A stretch of 64,000 nt of DNA from Nibricoccus aquaticus (GTDB lineage: Bacteria; Verrucomicrobiota; Verrucomicrobiia; Opitutales; Opitutaceae): positions 682,001 to 746,000 of the forward strand of contig NZ_CP023344.1 of NCBI RefSeq assembly GCF_002310495.1, read 5' to 3'. The notes beneath the pieces were generated by a model. The model ran no database searches, had not been told where the DNA came from, and saw nothing but the letters and a program-made list of their open reading frames with translations. Positions 22,553 through 30,887 of this stretch are shown piece after piece (the stretch's first letter is position 1; each line of letters starts with the position of its first letter). Made by a program: the position numbers and the translations under genes.

Positions 22553-24520
22553 ATGCCTTCCCTCCTGCGCCGCCTCCACAGGATTCCCTGCGCGTTGATC
22601 CTCACCATCGCCTTCGCGTCCACCGCCAGCGCCGCCCCCGAATGGCCCATCCTTCTCCCCGCCGCCCTCACCGAAACCACCCCGCAGGTCGATCCCGACG
22701 CCGGTGCCGAAATCCTCCTCCAGGAAACCACTCTCACCAGTTACACCGGCACCGTCGCCCACTTCGAAATCTTCGTCCGCATCAAGGTGTACAACGACCG
22801 CGGCGTCTCCGCCAACGCCCTCATCGATATCCCCTTCAGCCGTCACTACCGGATCAAGGAAATTGCCGCCCGCACCATTCTCCCCGACGGCACCATCCTC
22901 CCGCTAGCCGCCAAAGATTTCTTCGACCGCGAAATCATCAAAGCCGGCAGCCTCCGCCAAAACCTCAAATCCTTTGCCCCTCCCGGCCTCCGCCCCGGCG
23001 CCATCATCGAGTACCGCTACGAGGTGAAACAATCCGGAGACGTTTACCCGCTCATCATCGAATTTCAGAACAGCCAGCCCACCCGGCATTCCATTTTCAG
23101 ATTCAATGAGTCCGATCATCGCGACTACGGCATGAGCCCCCAATACCTGAACTGCGACGACCTGGATACGGTCCTCAAAAAAGATTTCGCCACCTACATT
23201 CTCAAAAAAATCCCCGCCGCCAAAGACGAGCCCTTCCAGCCCCCGCTCATCAACCGCGTCCCCGTCCTCATCTTCCTCTCCCGCTACAACCACTCCCGCT
23301 GGGCCCACGAAACCAACGAGGCCCTGCTCAAAGACACCGAGCACCAGACCAAGCCCACCCGCCTCGTCACCAGCACCCTCGCCTCCCTCGTCGCGCCAGC
23401 CGACACCCCCGAACAAAAGCTCCGCAAAATCTACGACTACGCCCGCACCAAAATCCTCAACCACAGCCTCGAAACCACCCGCCTCACCGACTCTCAGTGG
23501 GCCCACGAAAACAAAAACGCCACCGCCACCCTCAAAGCCGGCCACGGCACCGACGACGACATCAACGACGTCTTCGCCGCCCTCGCCCGCGCCGCCGGCT
23601 TTGAAATCACCCCCGTCCTCTGCAGCGATCGCGAGTTCTACTTCCTCGGCTTCGACCGCGCCCAAAACCGCATCCCCCGCACTCCCTACGTTTTCACCCA
23701 CCGCGTCATCGCCGTCCTCGATAAAGAGAAAAAATACCGCTTCTTCGACCCCGGCTCCGCCTACCTCCCCTTCGAGGAACTCGCCTGGAAAAACTCCGAG
23801 ACCACCCTCTTCGTCGCCAGAAAAGGCCAGCCCGAATTCCTCTTCTTCTACGCCCCGCCACCCACCGCCTCCGTCCGCAAACGCGTCGCCGTCCTCAACC
23901 TCGACAAAGAAGGCACGCTCCAGGGCACCGTGAAAATCGAATACACCGGCCTCTGGCAGACCGGCGCCAAATTCGAACTCGACGACGCCGGTCAGCAAGC
24001 CCGTGACCTCTTCGTAAAAAACGAAATCGCCCCCTACATCGAACACGCCGAGATCACCGACATCCGCGTCACCAACGCCGACCGCCCCGATCTTCCCCTC
24101 GCCCTCTCCTGCGATCTTCGCATTCCACACTACGCCGAGCTCACCGGCACCCGCCTCTTCTTCCAGCCCCTCGTCTTCCTCAAAAATTCCACCCCCGTCT
24201 TCCCCGAAGCCACCCGCCGCCACTCCATCCACTTCCCGTATCCCTGCGCCGAGGACGACCTTCTCACCATCCTCCTGCCCGCCGACTACCAGATCGAATC
24301 CGGCAGCAGCCCCGGCCGCACCGACTTCGAAAAAATGGGCCACTACCTCGGCGCCATCATCCTCCAGCCCAAAAACCGCACCCTCACCCTCCGCCGCGGT
24401 TTCATCCGCCCCGTCGTCAACATCCCCGTCAAAGAATACCCCCAGCTCAAAGCCATGTTCGACGAGGTCCACACCCGCGACACCCACGTCCTCACCCTCA
24501 AACGCACCGAGTCCAAATAG
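22553..24520 (+). CDS. DUF3857 / transglutaminase-like secreted protein 3
   Basis: A 655-residue protein with signal peptide (about 10-28, CALILTIAFASTASAAPEW). The DUF3857 domain (about 45-235) has ARTILPDGTILPLAAKDFFD and FAPPGLRPGAIIEYRYEV. In the transglutaminase-like region, GHGTDDDINDVFAALARAAG again lacks the cysteine. It is closer in architecture to paralogue 1 than to paralogue 2. The stop is followed by a REP-like palindrome at 24544. Probably periplasmic; substrate unknown. Confidence 0.85.
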   Translation: MPSLLRRLHRIPCALILTIAFASTASAAPEWPILLPAALTETTPQVDPDAGAEILLQETTLTSYTGTVAHFEIFVRIKVYNDRGVSANALIDIPFSRHYRIKEIAARTILPDGTILPLAAKDFFDREIIKAGSLRQNLKSFAPPGLRPGAIIEYRYEVKQSGDVYPLIIEFQNSQPTRHSIFRFNESDHRDYGMSPQYLNCDDLDTVLKKDFATYILKKIPAAKDEPFQPPLINRVPVLIFLSRYNHSRWAHETNEALLKDTEHQTKPTRLVTSTLASLVAPADTPEQKLRKIYDYARTKILNHSLETTRLTDSQWAHENKNATATLKAGHGTDDDINDVFAALARAAGFEITPVLCSDREFYFLGFDRAQNRIPRTPYVFTHRVIAVLDKEKKYRFFDPGSAYLPFEELAWKNSETTLFVARKGQPEFLFFYAPPPTASVRKRVAVLNLDKEGTLQGTVKIEYTGLWQTGAKFELDDAGQQARDLFVKNEIAPYIEHAEITDIRVTNADRPDLPLALSCDLRIPHYAELTGTRLFFQPLVFLKNSTPVFPEATRRHSIHFPYPCAEDDLLTILLPADYQIESGSSPGRTDFEKMGHYLGAIILQPKNRTLTLRRGFIRPVVNIPVKEYPQLKAMFDEVHTRDTHVLTLKRTESK

Positions 24521-24543
24521 TCCGCTCGCCTCCCATGCTCCTC

Positions 24544-24568
24544 GTAGTCGCGTCACTTAAGACGCGGA
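24544..24568. repeat. REP-like palindrome, family B (copy 1)
   Basis: GTAGTCGCGTCACTTAAGAC followed by GCGGA: a CGCGTC/GACGCG stem around ACTTAA. The second copy is at 26592-26616, with two substitutions. Confidence 0.7.
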
Positions 24569-24636
24569 GCCCGCGCCAAAAATTGCTCCGAAATTCCCCG
24601 GACGACACCCCGCCACACTCGTGCTAGTTTGTCCGG

Positions 24637-26085
24637 ATGCGCCTCACCGATAAAACCATGTACGCCCGCGTCCTCGCCGGAGACGCCGACTACAACGGGC
24701 GCTTCTTCACCGGCGTGCTGACCACCGGCATCTACTGCCTGCCCTCCTGCAAGGCCCGTAAACCCAAAGCCGAAAACGTCCGCTTCTTCCCCACCTGCGA
24801 AGCCGCCCGCGCTTTCGGCCTGCGCGCCTGCCTGAAGTGCCACCCCGACGACTTCGCCCGCGGCGCCGATCCCGTCCTCGAATCCATCGAGACGCTCGTC
24901 GCCGAAATCCGCGCCACCCCCTCCGCCTTTCCCGACGTCCCCACCATCGTGCGACGCTCCGGCTTCGGCTCCACCCGCCTCTTCGAACTCTTCCGCCAGC
25001 ACTATCACACCACCCCCGCCGACCTCCTCCTCACCGCCCGCCTCACCACCGCCCGCTCGCTCCTCACGCAAACATCCCGTCCCCTCGCCTCCATCGCCGC
25101 CGACTCCGGCTTCGAATCGCTCTCCGTCTTCCACGACCATTTCCGCCGCCTCACCGGCCTCACACCCGCCGGTTTCCGTCAGCTTCCGAAACAAAACACT
25201 TTCACCCTCACCCTCCCCGAGAACTACCCGCTCAACTACCTCCGCCGCGCCCTCAGCCGAGATTCTGACAGCATCACTGAAAAGCTCGAAGGCGACAGCT
25301 ACACCACCGCCCTCCGTCTCGCCGACGACTCCCCCGCCCTCCTCACACTCGCGCTTTCTTCCGCTTCCATCTCGGTCTCTTTTTCCCTCGGACTAACACA
25401 TTCGCCCTCGACCACCCACACCCTCGAAATCCACCGCCTCGTCACTGCCCTCCTCGGCCTCGACCAGGACGCCCGCGCCTTCGCCCGCCTCGCCAAAAAA
25501 CTCGGCCTCACCCGCCTAGTCAAAAACCGCGAAGAACTCCGCATTGTCCAGACTCCCTCCATCTACGACGGCCTCCTCTGGTCCATCATCGGCCAGCAAA
25601 TCAACCTCCCCTTCGCCCGACTCCTCCGCACCCGCCTCATCCAGCTCTGCGGCACCCCACTCGCCGAAAATCTCTACGCCCTGCCCACTCCCGCCACCGT
25701 CGCCAAACTCACGCCCGCCGATCTTCTCCCGCTCCAATTCTCCCGCCAGAAAGCCGACTACGTCATCGCTATCTCTCGCCTCATCGCCACCGGCCAGCTC
25801 GACCTAACCGCATTGCCCGCGATGTCCGCCACCCGCGCCGAACGCACCCTCCTCGCCATCCGCGGCCTCGGCCCCTGGTCCGTCAATTACGTCATGATAC
25901 GCTCCCTCGGCTTCGCAGACTGCGTCCCCTACGGCGACACCGGCGTCACCAGCGGCCTCCAGTCGCTCCTGAAACTGGATACACGCCCCGATCTCGACGC
26001 CACCCGCCGCCTCATGACGCCATTCTCCCCCTACCGCAGCCTCGCCACCGCCCACCTCTGGCAGCTCAACCAGCCGATTCCATGA
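24637..26085 (+). CDS. Ada-type zinc/AraC domain fused to AlkA-type DNA glycosylase
   Basis: A 482-residue fusion. The N terminus (1-80) matches the Ada metal-binding domain, with four cysteines C34, C38, C65 and C68; in Ada, the first of these accepts methyl from DNA phosphotriesters. Residues about 85-180 form an AraC-type helix-turn-helix (RRSGFGSTRLFELFRQHYHT and onward). The C-terminal part (from about 190) is an AlkA-like 3-methyladenine glycosylase with the helix-hairpin-helix IRGLGPWSVNYVMIRSLG followed by the catalytic-type aspartate in PYGDTGV. The role is adaptive response to alkylation: sensing plus base excision. It is coupled to ogt by an ATGA overlap. Confidence 0.92.
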   Translation: MRLTDKTMYARVLAGDADYNGRFFTGVLTTGIYCLPSCKARKPKAENVRFFPTCEAARAFGLRACLKCHPDDFARGADPVLESIETLVAEIRATPSAFPDVPTIVRRSGFGSTRLFELFRQHYHTTPADLLLTARLTTARSLLTQTSRPLASIAADSGFESLSVFHDHFRRLTGLTPAGFRQLPKQNTFTLTLPENYPLNYLRRALSRDSDSITEKLEGDSYTTALRLADDSPALLTLALSSASISVSFSLGLTHSPSTTHTLEIHRLVTALLGLDQDARAFARLAKKLGLTRLVKNREELRIVQTPSIYDGLLWSIIGQQINLPFARLLRTRLIQLCGTPLAENLYALPTPATVAKLTPADLLPLQFSRQKADYVIAISRLIATGQLDLTALPAMSATRAERTLLAIRGLGPWSVNYVMIRSLGFADCVPYGDTGVTSGLQSLLKLDTRPDLDATRRLMTPFSPYRSLATAHLWQLNQPIP

Positions 26086-26567
26086 CCGCCTACACCTCAA
26101 CCTTTCCCACGCCCTTCGGCCCCTTCTCCGTCGCGGTCTCCGAAACTGGCGCCGTCCTCGCCACCGCCTTCGGCAACCTCGACGCCCTCCGCGACCGCTT
26201 CGACGCCGACACGGTCATCGATGACTCGAAACGCACTCAGGCAGCACGCGACCAAATCTCCGCCTACCTCGCCGGCAAACGCACCGACTTCGATCTCCCC
26301 CTCGCGCCCGAAGGCTCCGCCTTCCAGCAACGCGTCTGGTCTGCCCTCCGCTCCATTCCCCGCGGCGAAACCCGCAGCTACGGCTACCTCGCCAAAAAAC
26401 TCCGCACCGCCGCCCGCGCCATCGGCCGCGCCAACGCGACAAATCCCATCTGCCTCATCGTCCCTTGCCACCGTGTGATCGGTGCCGACGGCTCCCTCAC
26501 CGGCTTCGCCTTCGGCGAAGAAATCAAACGACGCCTGCTCGAACTCGAAGGCTTGAAAATCGTCTGA
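26082..26567 (+). CDS. ogt: Methylated-DNA--protein-cysteine methyltransferase
   Basis: A 161-residue suicide alkyltransferase that repairs O6-alkylguanine. The active site PCHRV has C129 as acceptor. The preceding helix-turn-helix (GYLAKKLRTAARAIGRANAT) and the following GADGSLTGFAFG loop are intact. It overlaps the Ada-AlkA gene by 4 nt, so the pair forms an alkylation-repair operon. Start at 26082 is fixed by the overlap and by the conserved MTAYTSTFPTPFGPF start. Confidence 0.95.
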   Translation: MTAYTSTFPTPFGPFSVAVSETGAVLATAFGNLDALRDRFDADTVIDDSKRTQAARDQISAYLAGKRTDFDLPLAPEGSAFQQRVWSALRSIPRGETRSYGYLAKKLRTAARAIGRANATNPICLIVPCHRVIGADGSLTGFAFGEEIKRRLLELEGLKIV

Positions 26568-26591
26568 TCGCCACAGCTTCAGTTCCCGCCC

Positions 26592-26616
26592 GTAGCCGCG
26601 TCATTTAAGACGCGGA
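26592..26616. repeat. REP-like palindrome, family B (copy 2)
   Basis: GTAGCCGCGTCATTTAAGAC followed by GCGGA; see 24544-24568. Confidence 0.7.
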
Positions 26617-26647
26617 CTTCACCGCACCTTTTTCGTGCTCGCTGCCC

Positions 26648-27097
26648 TCACGGCAGCTTCGCCTGCACGATTTTGCTGACCGCACCGAAGTCGATCAACG
26701 CCGCGTCCGGATGCTTCTTCAGCGCGCCGATCACCTTGCCCATCTCCTTCTTCGACGCCGCGCCTGTCTCCTTGATCGCCGCGTCAACCAGCACCTCGAC
26801 CGTCGCTGCATCGAGATTCTTCGGCAGATACTTTTCCAAAATCCGGATCTCGTTCTCGTTCGCCGCGATCAGATCCGCGCGCCCGCCCTTCGCGAACTCC
26901 ACGTTCGCATCCGCGAGATTTTTAACCGCCTTGCGCAGCGTCGTCAGCACGAGCGCGTCGTCGATCGGCTTGTTCGTATCCATCTCGGCGCGCTTGATCG
27001 CGGCATCGGCAGTACGCAGGGCAGTCGTGGTGACAGCGTCACGGGCTTTCATAGCGACGACGATGTCGGCGCGGAGTGTTTCGTAAATGGTGGCCAT
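26648..27097 (-). CDS. GatB/YqeY domain protein
   Basis: A 149-residue stand-alone YqeY-domain protein, the domain found at the C terminus of GatB amidotransferase subunits. Seen in the sequence: YETLRADIVVAMKARDAVTT at the start, ENEIRILEKYLPKNLDAATV in the middle, and TGAASKKEMGKVIGALKKHP near the end. The family is thought to bind tRNA, but the role of stand-alone members is unclear. Start MATIYETLR is preferred over a 46-residue upstream extension with poor composition. Confidence 0.9.
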   Translation of the reverse strand: MATIYETLRADIVVAMKARDAVTTTALRTADAAIKRAEMDTNKPIDDALVLTTLRKAVKNLADANVEFAKGGRADLIAANENEIRILEKYLPKNLDAATVEVLVDAAIKETGAASKKEMGKVIGALKKHPDAALIDFGAVSKIVQAKLP

Positions 27098-27125
27098 GAT
27101 TTGAAAAATTAAACGCCTGCCCCGC

Positions 27126-28028
27126 TCACCGCGCAACCGCCCTGATCCGGTCAGCCGCGGGCGGACGTACCGTTTCTTCCAGCGAAGCAGGCTCAAAGAT
27201 CCGCGCCGGCAGATCGATCCCCATCGCCGCCCCATTCACGATGAACTCCGTCTTGTTCCCCGTCTCCTCGCCGCGGAAATCCACCGACATCGGAATCATC
27301 TGCCCATCGACTTTTTTCAGCGACACCAGGTTCAGCGTCTTCAACACCCGCCCCGCATCGCCGATCTGCTCAAACTGCAAAATCGCCCGCTCCGACGTAT
27401 CCACATAGATACGCACGCCCGTCAGCTCCGGACGCTGCGCCGCCACCTCCGCCGGTGGATAAAAGAGAAACACATACGCCGGCCGGTTCTTCCGGTTCGT
27501 CACGCCTTCAAAAACGAAATCGTTCCAGTAGATGAACGGCATCTGCAGATCGAACGCCGACAGCTCCGTCCCCGCCAGCGGTGCAAACCACGCCGACGCA
27601 TCCATCACGCTTACGCCCGCCGCCGCCTTGTCCGCCTGCCAGCTCCACGTCGCGTTCTTCGGCCCGTTCTGAATGAGCAGCCGCCGCTCGTTCGCCGCCA
27701 CGCCCGGCCATAACACGATCCGCGTGATCGGCCCCTTCTCATTCCGGCTCCCCCACAAGCGCCCGGGGATAAACGAATCCTCCCCGCGCCGCGGTTTCAC
27801 CCGCAGCGAAAACTCCCAGTAATACTCCCCTTCGATTCCGCGCATCCGAAAATCCTCCAGGATGCGTTTCCCCTCCGCCTGATCGGGCTCGCCGATCTGC
27901 ACATACTGCGGCTGCGGCCGAAACCGCTTCGGCTGCGCCGACACCACCGTCGCCGCGCCTAGAAAAAACAGAAGGCAGGCAGCCGAAGCCACCTGCCTTG
28001 AAAGAGTCGAGCTGAGCGCCCGCATCAT
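27126..28028 (-). CDS. Outer membrane lipoprotein-sorting (LolA-like) protein
   Basis: A 300-residue protein with a signal peptide (about 10-31, ASAACLLFFLGAATVVSAQP). The mature part has the order seen in LolA-like outer-membrane lipoprotein-sorting proteins: QAEGKRILEDFRMRGIEGEY, then MDASAWFAPLAGTELSAFDL, then ARIFEPASLEE at the end, with repeated beta strands. Probably periplasmic. Its stop lies about 28 bp upstream of the yqeY start and the genes are co-directional with secG, suggesting a secG-lolA-like-yqeY unit. Confidence 0.75.
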   Translation of the reverse strand: MMRALSSTLSRQVASAACLLFFLGAATVVSAQPKRFRPQPQYVQIGEPDQAEGKRILEDFRMRGIEGEYYWEFSLRVKPRRGEDSFIPGRLWGSRNEKGPITRIVLWPGVAANERRLLIQNGPKNATWSWQADKAAAGVSVMDASAWFAPLAGTELSAFDLQMPFIYWNDFVFEGVTNRKNRPAYVFLFYPPAEVAAQRPELTGVRIYVDTSERAILQFEQIGDAGRVLKTLNLVSLKKVDGQMIPMSVDFRGEETGNKTEFIVNGAAMGIDLPARIFEPASLEETVRPPAADRIRAVAR

Positions 28029-28045
28029 GTCGTTACCTCGACCGA

Positions 28046-28426
28046 TCAGGGAGTCGTGGTCGCCGGAGCGGGAGCTGGCGTCGCTGCGGCCGGAGCCGCT
28101 TCAGGAGCCGTGGCCGCTGGAGCTGGGAGCACCGCCGGAGCCGTGATCGTCGGCAGTGCGCCCTCTTCCTTCGCCTTGTGTTTGTACTGATAAATCTTCC
28201 CCAGGTAGAGACCGAAGCAGAGCACGAAGAACGCGATGGATGCCTTGATCGTGGCATTCGTGAGCACATTGCCCGTCTCCGCGCCAAACGTCGCCTCGGC
28301 TACACCGCCGCCCATGGCCGCACCGACACCGCCGTCAGACTTCGCCTTCTGAGCCAGCACGATCAGCACCAGAAACGCCGACACCAGGACCAACACGACC
28401 ATGAAAATGTTAATGAGGATAGACAT
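28046..28426 (-). CDS. secG: Preprotein translocase subunit SecG
   Basis: A 126-residue SecG, the small non-essential subunit of the SecYEG channel. Two transmembrane segments (about 4-26 and 59-76) flank the conserved [20 protein letters not shown] with a [13 protein letters not shown] loop. The C-terminal 40 residues are an Ala/Pro-rich low-complexity tail, common in this phylum. It is first in the leftward group, ahead of the LolA-like gene. Confidence 0.93.
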   Translation of the reverse strand: MSILINIFMVVLVLVSAFLVLIVLAQKAKSDGGVGAAMGGGVAEATFGAETGNVLTNATIKASIAFFVLCFGLYLGKIYQYKHKAKEEGALPTITAPAVLPAPAATAPEAAPAAATPAPAPATTTP

Positions 28427-28659
28427 TTGAAAGGGTCGAACTCAGCAGTCCCCCCCAGTCGATGTCAACGCCGGGTTCGAGTGGTTACGCTCAACGCCAG
28501 TCAGTCGAAAACCCTCCTCATACCAACAGGCCAACTCCGTTGAAATTAGACACTCGCTCCAGCTTTAACCCACATCTAACCAACTCCCAAACACCCCGGC
28601 GGGCAGATCACCCAATCCGTCCGCTCAAAGGGGTAACACTGCCTCTCCCACTCAATCAT
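28427..28659. other. Divergent intergenic region, no gene seen
   Basis: 233 bp between secG and the next rightward gene. An open frame from 28462 runs into the downstream gene but has no signal or codon support. Promoters of both genes presumably lie here. Confidence 0.5.
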
Positions 28660-29169
28660 ATGAAGCCACGCTACGTCATACTGACACTTCTCCTCACTGC
28701 CCTGCCTATGCTTGCAGGTACCAAAACGCTCACTGTTTTAGGTGATAAAAAGGTACGGCTCGAATTCGATGGAAAGATGCCGAAAGCGTCCGTGGTCGAA
28801 GGTGTGAAAACTGACGCCACAGGTTTCATCATAGATAACCGACAGCTCATTCCTTCCTTCGGATTCGAGTACAAAAACCCCAAAAAGCTTAAGAAGGTTG
28901 TCGTGGAGGAAGTCTCTGGAAAGGAAGCCCAAGTTATGGTGGAAGATCTCGCGCCCAAAGCCGAGAAGGGGCGCTGGATCGGAAACTCGAAGCCGATTGA
29001 AGTTTCCAAGCGCGCGAGTCCTTGGATCTTCTCCAAAAAAGACACCACGATGATTTTCCGGTTTACCTTGGAGTTTGAAGAGGACTCCAAGCCTCTCGAA
29101 ATCTACCAAGCCGCTGTTTTCGGCGCTGAAACAAAAAGCCTCTTTCAGCTCTTTGAGAAACGAGAGTGA
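28660..29169 (+). CDS. Secreted hypothetical protein
   Basis: A 169-residue product with signal peptide MKPRYVILTLLLTALPMLAG. The mature domain is beta-rich and lysine-rich (KTLTVLGDKKVRLEFDGK, KKLKKVVVEEVSGKEAQVMV, then TMIFRFTLEFEEDSKPLEIY). It is not recognised. Codon use is less GC-biased than its neighbours (many AAA and AAG, A/T in third positions), which may indicate acquisition. Start ATG 28660 follows no obvious Shine-Dalgarno site. Confidence 0.75.
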   Translation: MKPRYVILTLLLTALPMLAGTKTLTVLGDKKVRLEFDGKMPKASVVEGVKTDATGFIIDNRQLIPSFGFEYKNPKKLKKVVVEEVSGKEAQVMVEDLAPKAEKGRWIGNSKPIEVSKRASPWIFSKKDTTMIFRFTLEFEEDSKPLEIYQAAVFGAETKSLFQLFEKRE

Positions 29170-29199
29170 ACCAGTAGAAAAAACGCAGCGAACGCCCTT

Positions 29200-29230
29200 G
29201 TAGCCGCGAGCGCCAGCAAGCGGTCCCCGC
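29200..29230. repeat. REP-like element, family C (copy 1)
   Basis: GTAGCCGCGAGCGCCAGCAA followed by GCGGTCCCCGC. The second copy is at 32021-32050, with three or four substitutions. It lies at the 3' end of the secreted protein gene and overlaps the cytidine deaminase boundary. Confidence 0.65.
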
Positions 29231-29650
29231 TCAAAACAACCCCTGCGCCAGATTGTGCGGTCCAAACGCCTTTGGCAGGAGCACGTCTAGCGTCGTCTCG
29301 ATCCGCTCCTCGCCATCGCAGACCGAGATCACTGGGATCTTCGGCCCGAACTCATTGATCACCTGCCGGCACGCGCCACACGGCGACGTCGGCTCGCGCG
29401 TCGGCGTGTAAACCACCACGCAACTCAGTACGCGCTCGCCCGCCGCCACCGCCGAAAAAATCGCCGTCCGCTCCGCGCAGTTGCACAGCCCGTACGACGC
29501 ATTCTCCACATTCGTCCCCGTGAAAACCTTCCCCGACTCCATCAAGATCGCCACGCCCACCGGAAACATACTGTAAGGCGAGTACGACTTCTTCGCCGCC
29601 TCACGCGCAGCCTTCTCCAAACGGCGTTTCAAAACAGGCGTGATCTTCAT
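29231..29650 (-). CDS. cdd: Cytidine deaminase
   Basis: A 139-residue homotetrameric-type cytidine deaminase of pyrimidine salvage (cytidine/deoxycytidine to uridine/deoxyuridine). Zinc ligands and the catalytic glutamate are visible as C58-A-E60 and PCGAC (C91, C94). FPVGVAILMESGKVFTGTNV-ENASY matches the substrate loop. The length is typical. Its 5' end abuts the MGMT-like gene on the same strand with a gap of 19 bp. Confidence 0.95.
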   Translation of the reverse strand: MKITPVLKRRLEKAAREAAKKSYSPYSMFPVGVAILMESGKVFTGTNVENASYGLCNCAERTAIFSAVAAGERVLSCVVVYTPTREPTSPCGACRQVINEFGPKIPVISVCDGEERIETTLDVLLPKAFGPHNLAQGLF

Positions 29651-29669
29651 GCCGCGAGACGCAAACCGC

Positions 29670-30221
29670 TCAGCCCTCCGCGATCAACTCCGCACCTTCG
29701 ATCGCCAGCAGCTTCCGTTTCGTGACGAGCCCGCCCGGCGCCGAAAACCCCGTCATCTTCCCGTTCGCCCCGATGAACCGGTGACACGGCACCAGCAAGG
29801 GCCACGGATTCTGCCCAAGCGCACCGCCCACCGCCCGGCTCGCCACTGTCCCGCGCCCCGTCTGGTCCGCCGGCCAGCCATACGTCCGCGTCTCCCCCGC
29901 CTTCACGCGCAACGCCGCCTCATACACCTCCCGCTGAAACGCCGTGACACGGCTGAAGTCGTACCGCACATCCGCGAAATCCTCCGCCTTCCCCTCTAGG
30001 TGCCGCGTCACCCGCGCGATCAACTCATCAACCCACACAGTCCGCCCGTCCCCGGACCGGCACTTATCAAGTGCCGCCCCTCCCTCGCCATCGCGCTCCC
30101 GAAAACCCTCCGCATCCACCGGCGGCAGCACAAACCCGCTCACCCCGCGCTCCGTCCACGCGATTCCGCAGTCGCCGAGAGCCGTTGAGAAAATCGCGTA
30201 CGCCATCGCTACCTCGTCCAT
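29670..30221 (-). CDS. MGMT-like alkyltransferase with REP-encoded insertion
   Basis: A 183-residue second member of the methylated-DNA--cysteine methyltransferase family. The C-terminal half has FQREVYEAALRVKAGETRTY, then VGGALGQNPWPLLVPCHRF with acceptor C146, and a GANGKMTGFSAPGG loop. The canonical Val after PCHR is Phe here. Residues about 48-58 are encoded by a 31-bp REP-like palindrome (30050-30080) found almost unchanged at 34811, lying in the linker between the N-terminal and catalytic domains. Start M at 30221 or 30206 (MAYAIF). Confidence 0.88.
   Translation of the reverse strand: MDEVAMAYAIFSTALGDCGIAWTERGVSGFVLPPVDAEGFRERDGEGGAALDKCRSGDGRTVWVDELIARVTRHLEGKAEDFADVRYDFSRVTAFQREVYEAALRVKAGETRTYGWPADQTGRGTVASRAVGGALGQNPWPLLVPCHRFIGANGKMTGFSAPGGLVTKRKLLAIEGAELIAEG
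30050..30080. repeat. REP-like palindrome family D inside a coding sequence
   Basis: CCCCGGACCGGCACTTATCA followed by AGTGCCGCCCC. It matches 34811-34841 at 30 of 31 positions. The GGCACTT/AAGTGCC arms can form a hairpin. It is inserted in frame in the MGMT-like gene. Confidence 0.8.
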
Positions 30222-30254
30222 CGCATCAACACCACACGCATATCGCCGTCCGCC

Positions 30255-30743
30255 TCAGCTCTGCTTCTTCGCGAACGCCTTCGTCAACGCCTCCGCCACA
30301 TTCGCCGGCACGAAATGCCCCACATCGCCGCCGTACCGCGCCACCTGCTTCACCAGATTCGAGCTGGTGTAGCTGTACATCTCGTTCGGCATCACGAACA
30401 GCGTTTCGATCTCCGGCTTCAGATGCCGGTTCATCAGCGCCATGTTAAATTCAAACTCGAAATCCGACAGCGCCCGCAACCCGCGGATGATCGCCACCGC
30501 CTTCTGCTCCACCACAAAATCCACCAGCAACCCGCCAAACGTCGTGATCTCCACATTGGGCAGCTTCGCCAGATTCGGCCGGATCATCTCCACGCGCTCC
30601 TCCGCGCTGAACAGCGGCCCCTTCCCCGGATTGTGCGCGATCGCCATCGTGACTTTGTCGAAAAGTTTCGCCGCGCGCCCGAGCACATCGAGATGCCCGT
30701 ACGTGATCGGATCGAAGGTGCCGGGATAGATGCAGTGCCGCAT
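30255..30743 (-). CDS. coaD: Phosphopantetheine adenylyltransferase CoaD
   Basis: A 162-residue enzyme joining ATP and 4'-phosphopantetheine, the penultimate step of coenzyme A synthesis. MRHCIYPGTFDPITYGHLDV contains the nucleotide-binding TxGH-type motif (YGHL), and RGLRALSDFEFEFNMALMNR and MYSYTSSNLVKQVARYGGDV match the family. The longer frame (to 31388) lies opposite pgsA and is a shadow, so the start at 30743 is used. Confidence 0.96.
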   Translation of the reverse strand: MRHCIYPGTFDPITYGHLDVLGRAAKLFDKVTMAIAHNPGKGPLFSAEERVEMIRPNLAKLPNVEITTFGGLLVDFVVEQKAVAIIRGLRALSDFEFEFNMALMNRHLKPEIETLFVMPNEMYSYTSSNLVKQVARYGGDVGHFVPANVAEALTKAFAKKQS

Positions 30744-30887
30744 TTTCGTGAAAGGATTCTTGCTCGCGTTGGTAATCGCGCTCGTCATCGGACGTCTTTT
30801 TCCACCGGTGACGAACGCCATGAGCACGAACACGATTAACCCTGCGATGACGAGGCTGATTTCAGCCCGCCGCCGCTGCGCGCGCCC

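Noticed and set aside
20414-22846. Leftward 810-codon frame
   Set aside because: It is antisense to the DUF3857 genes and composed of Gly/Ala/Val/Glu codons typical of high-GC shadow frames.
22904-24556. Leftward 550-codon frame
   Set aside because: Same antisense shadow effect opposite DUF3857 paralogue 3.
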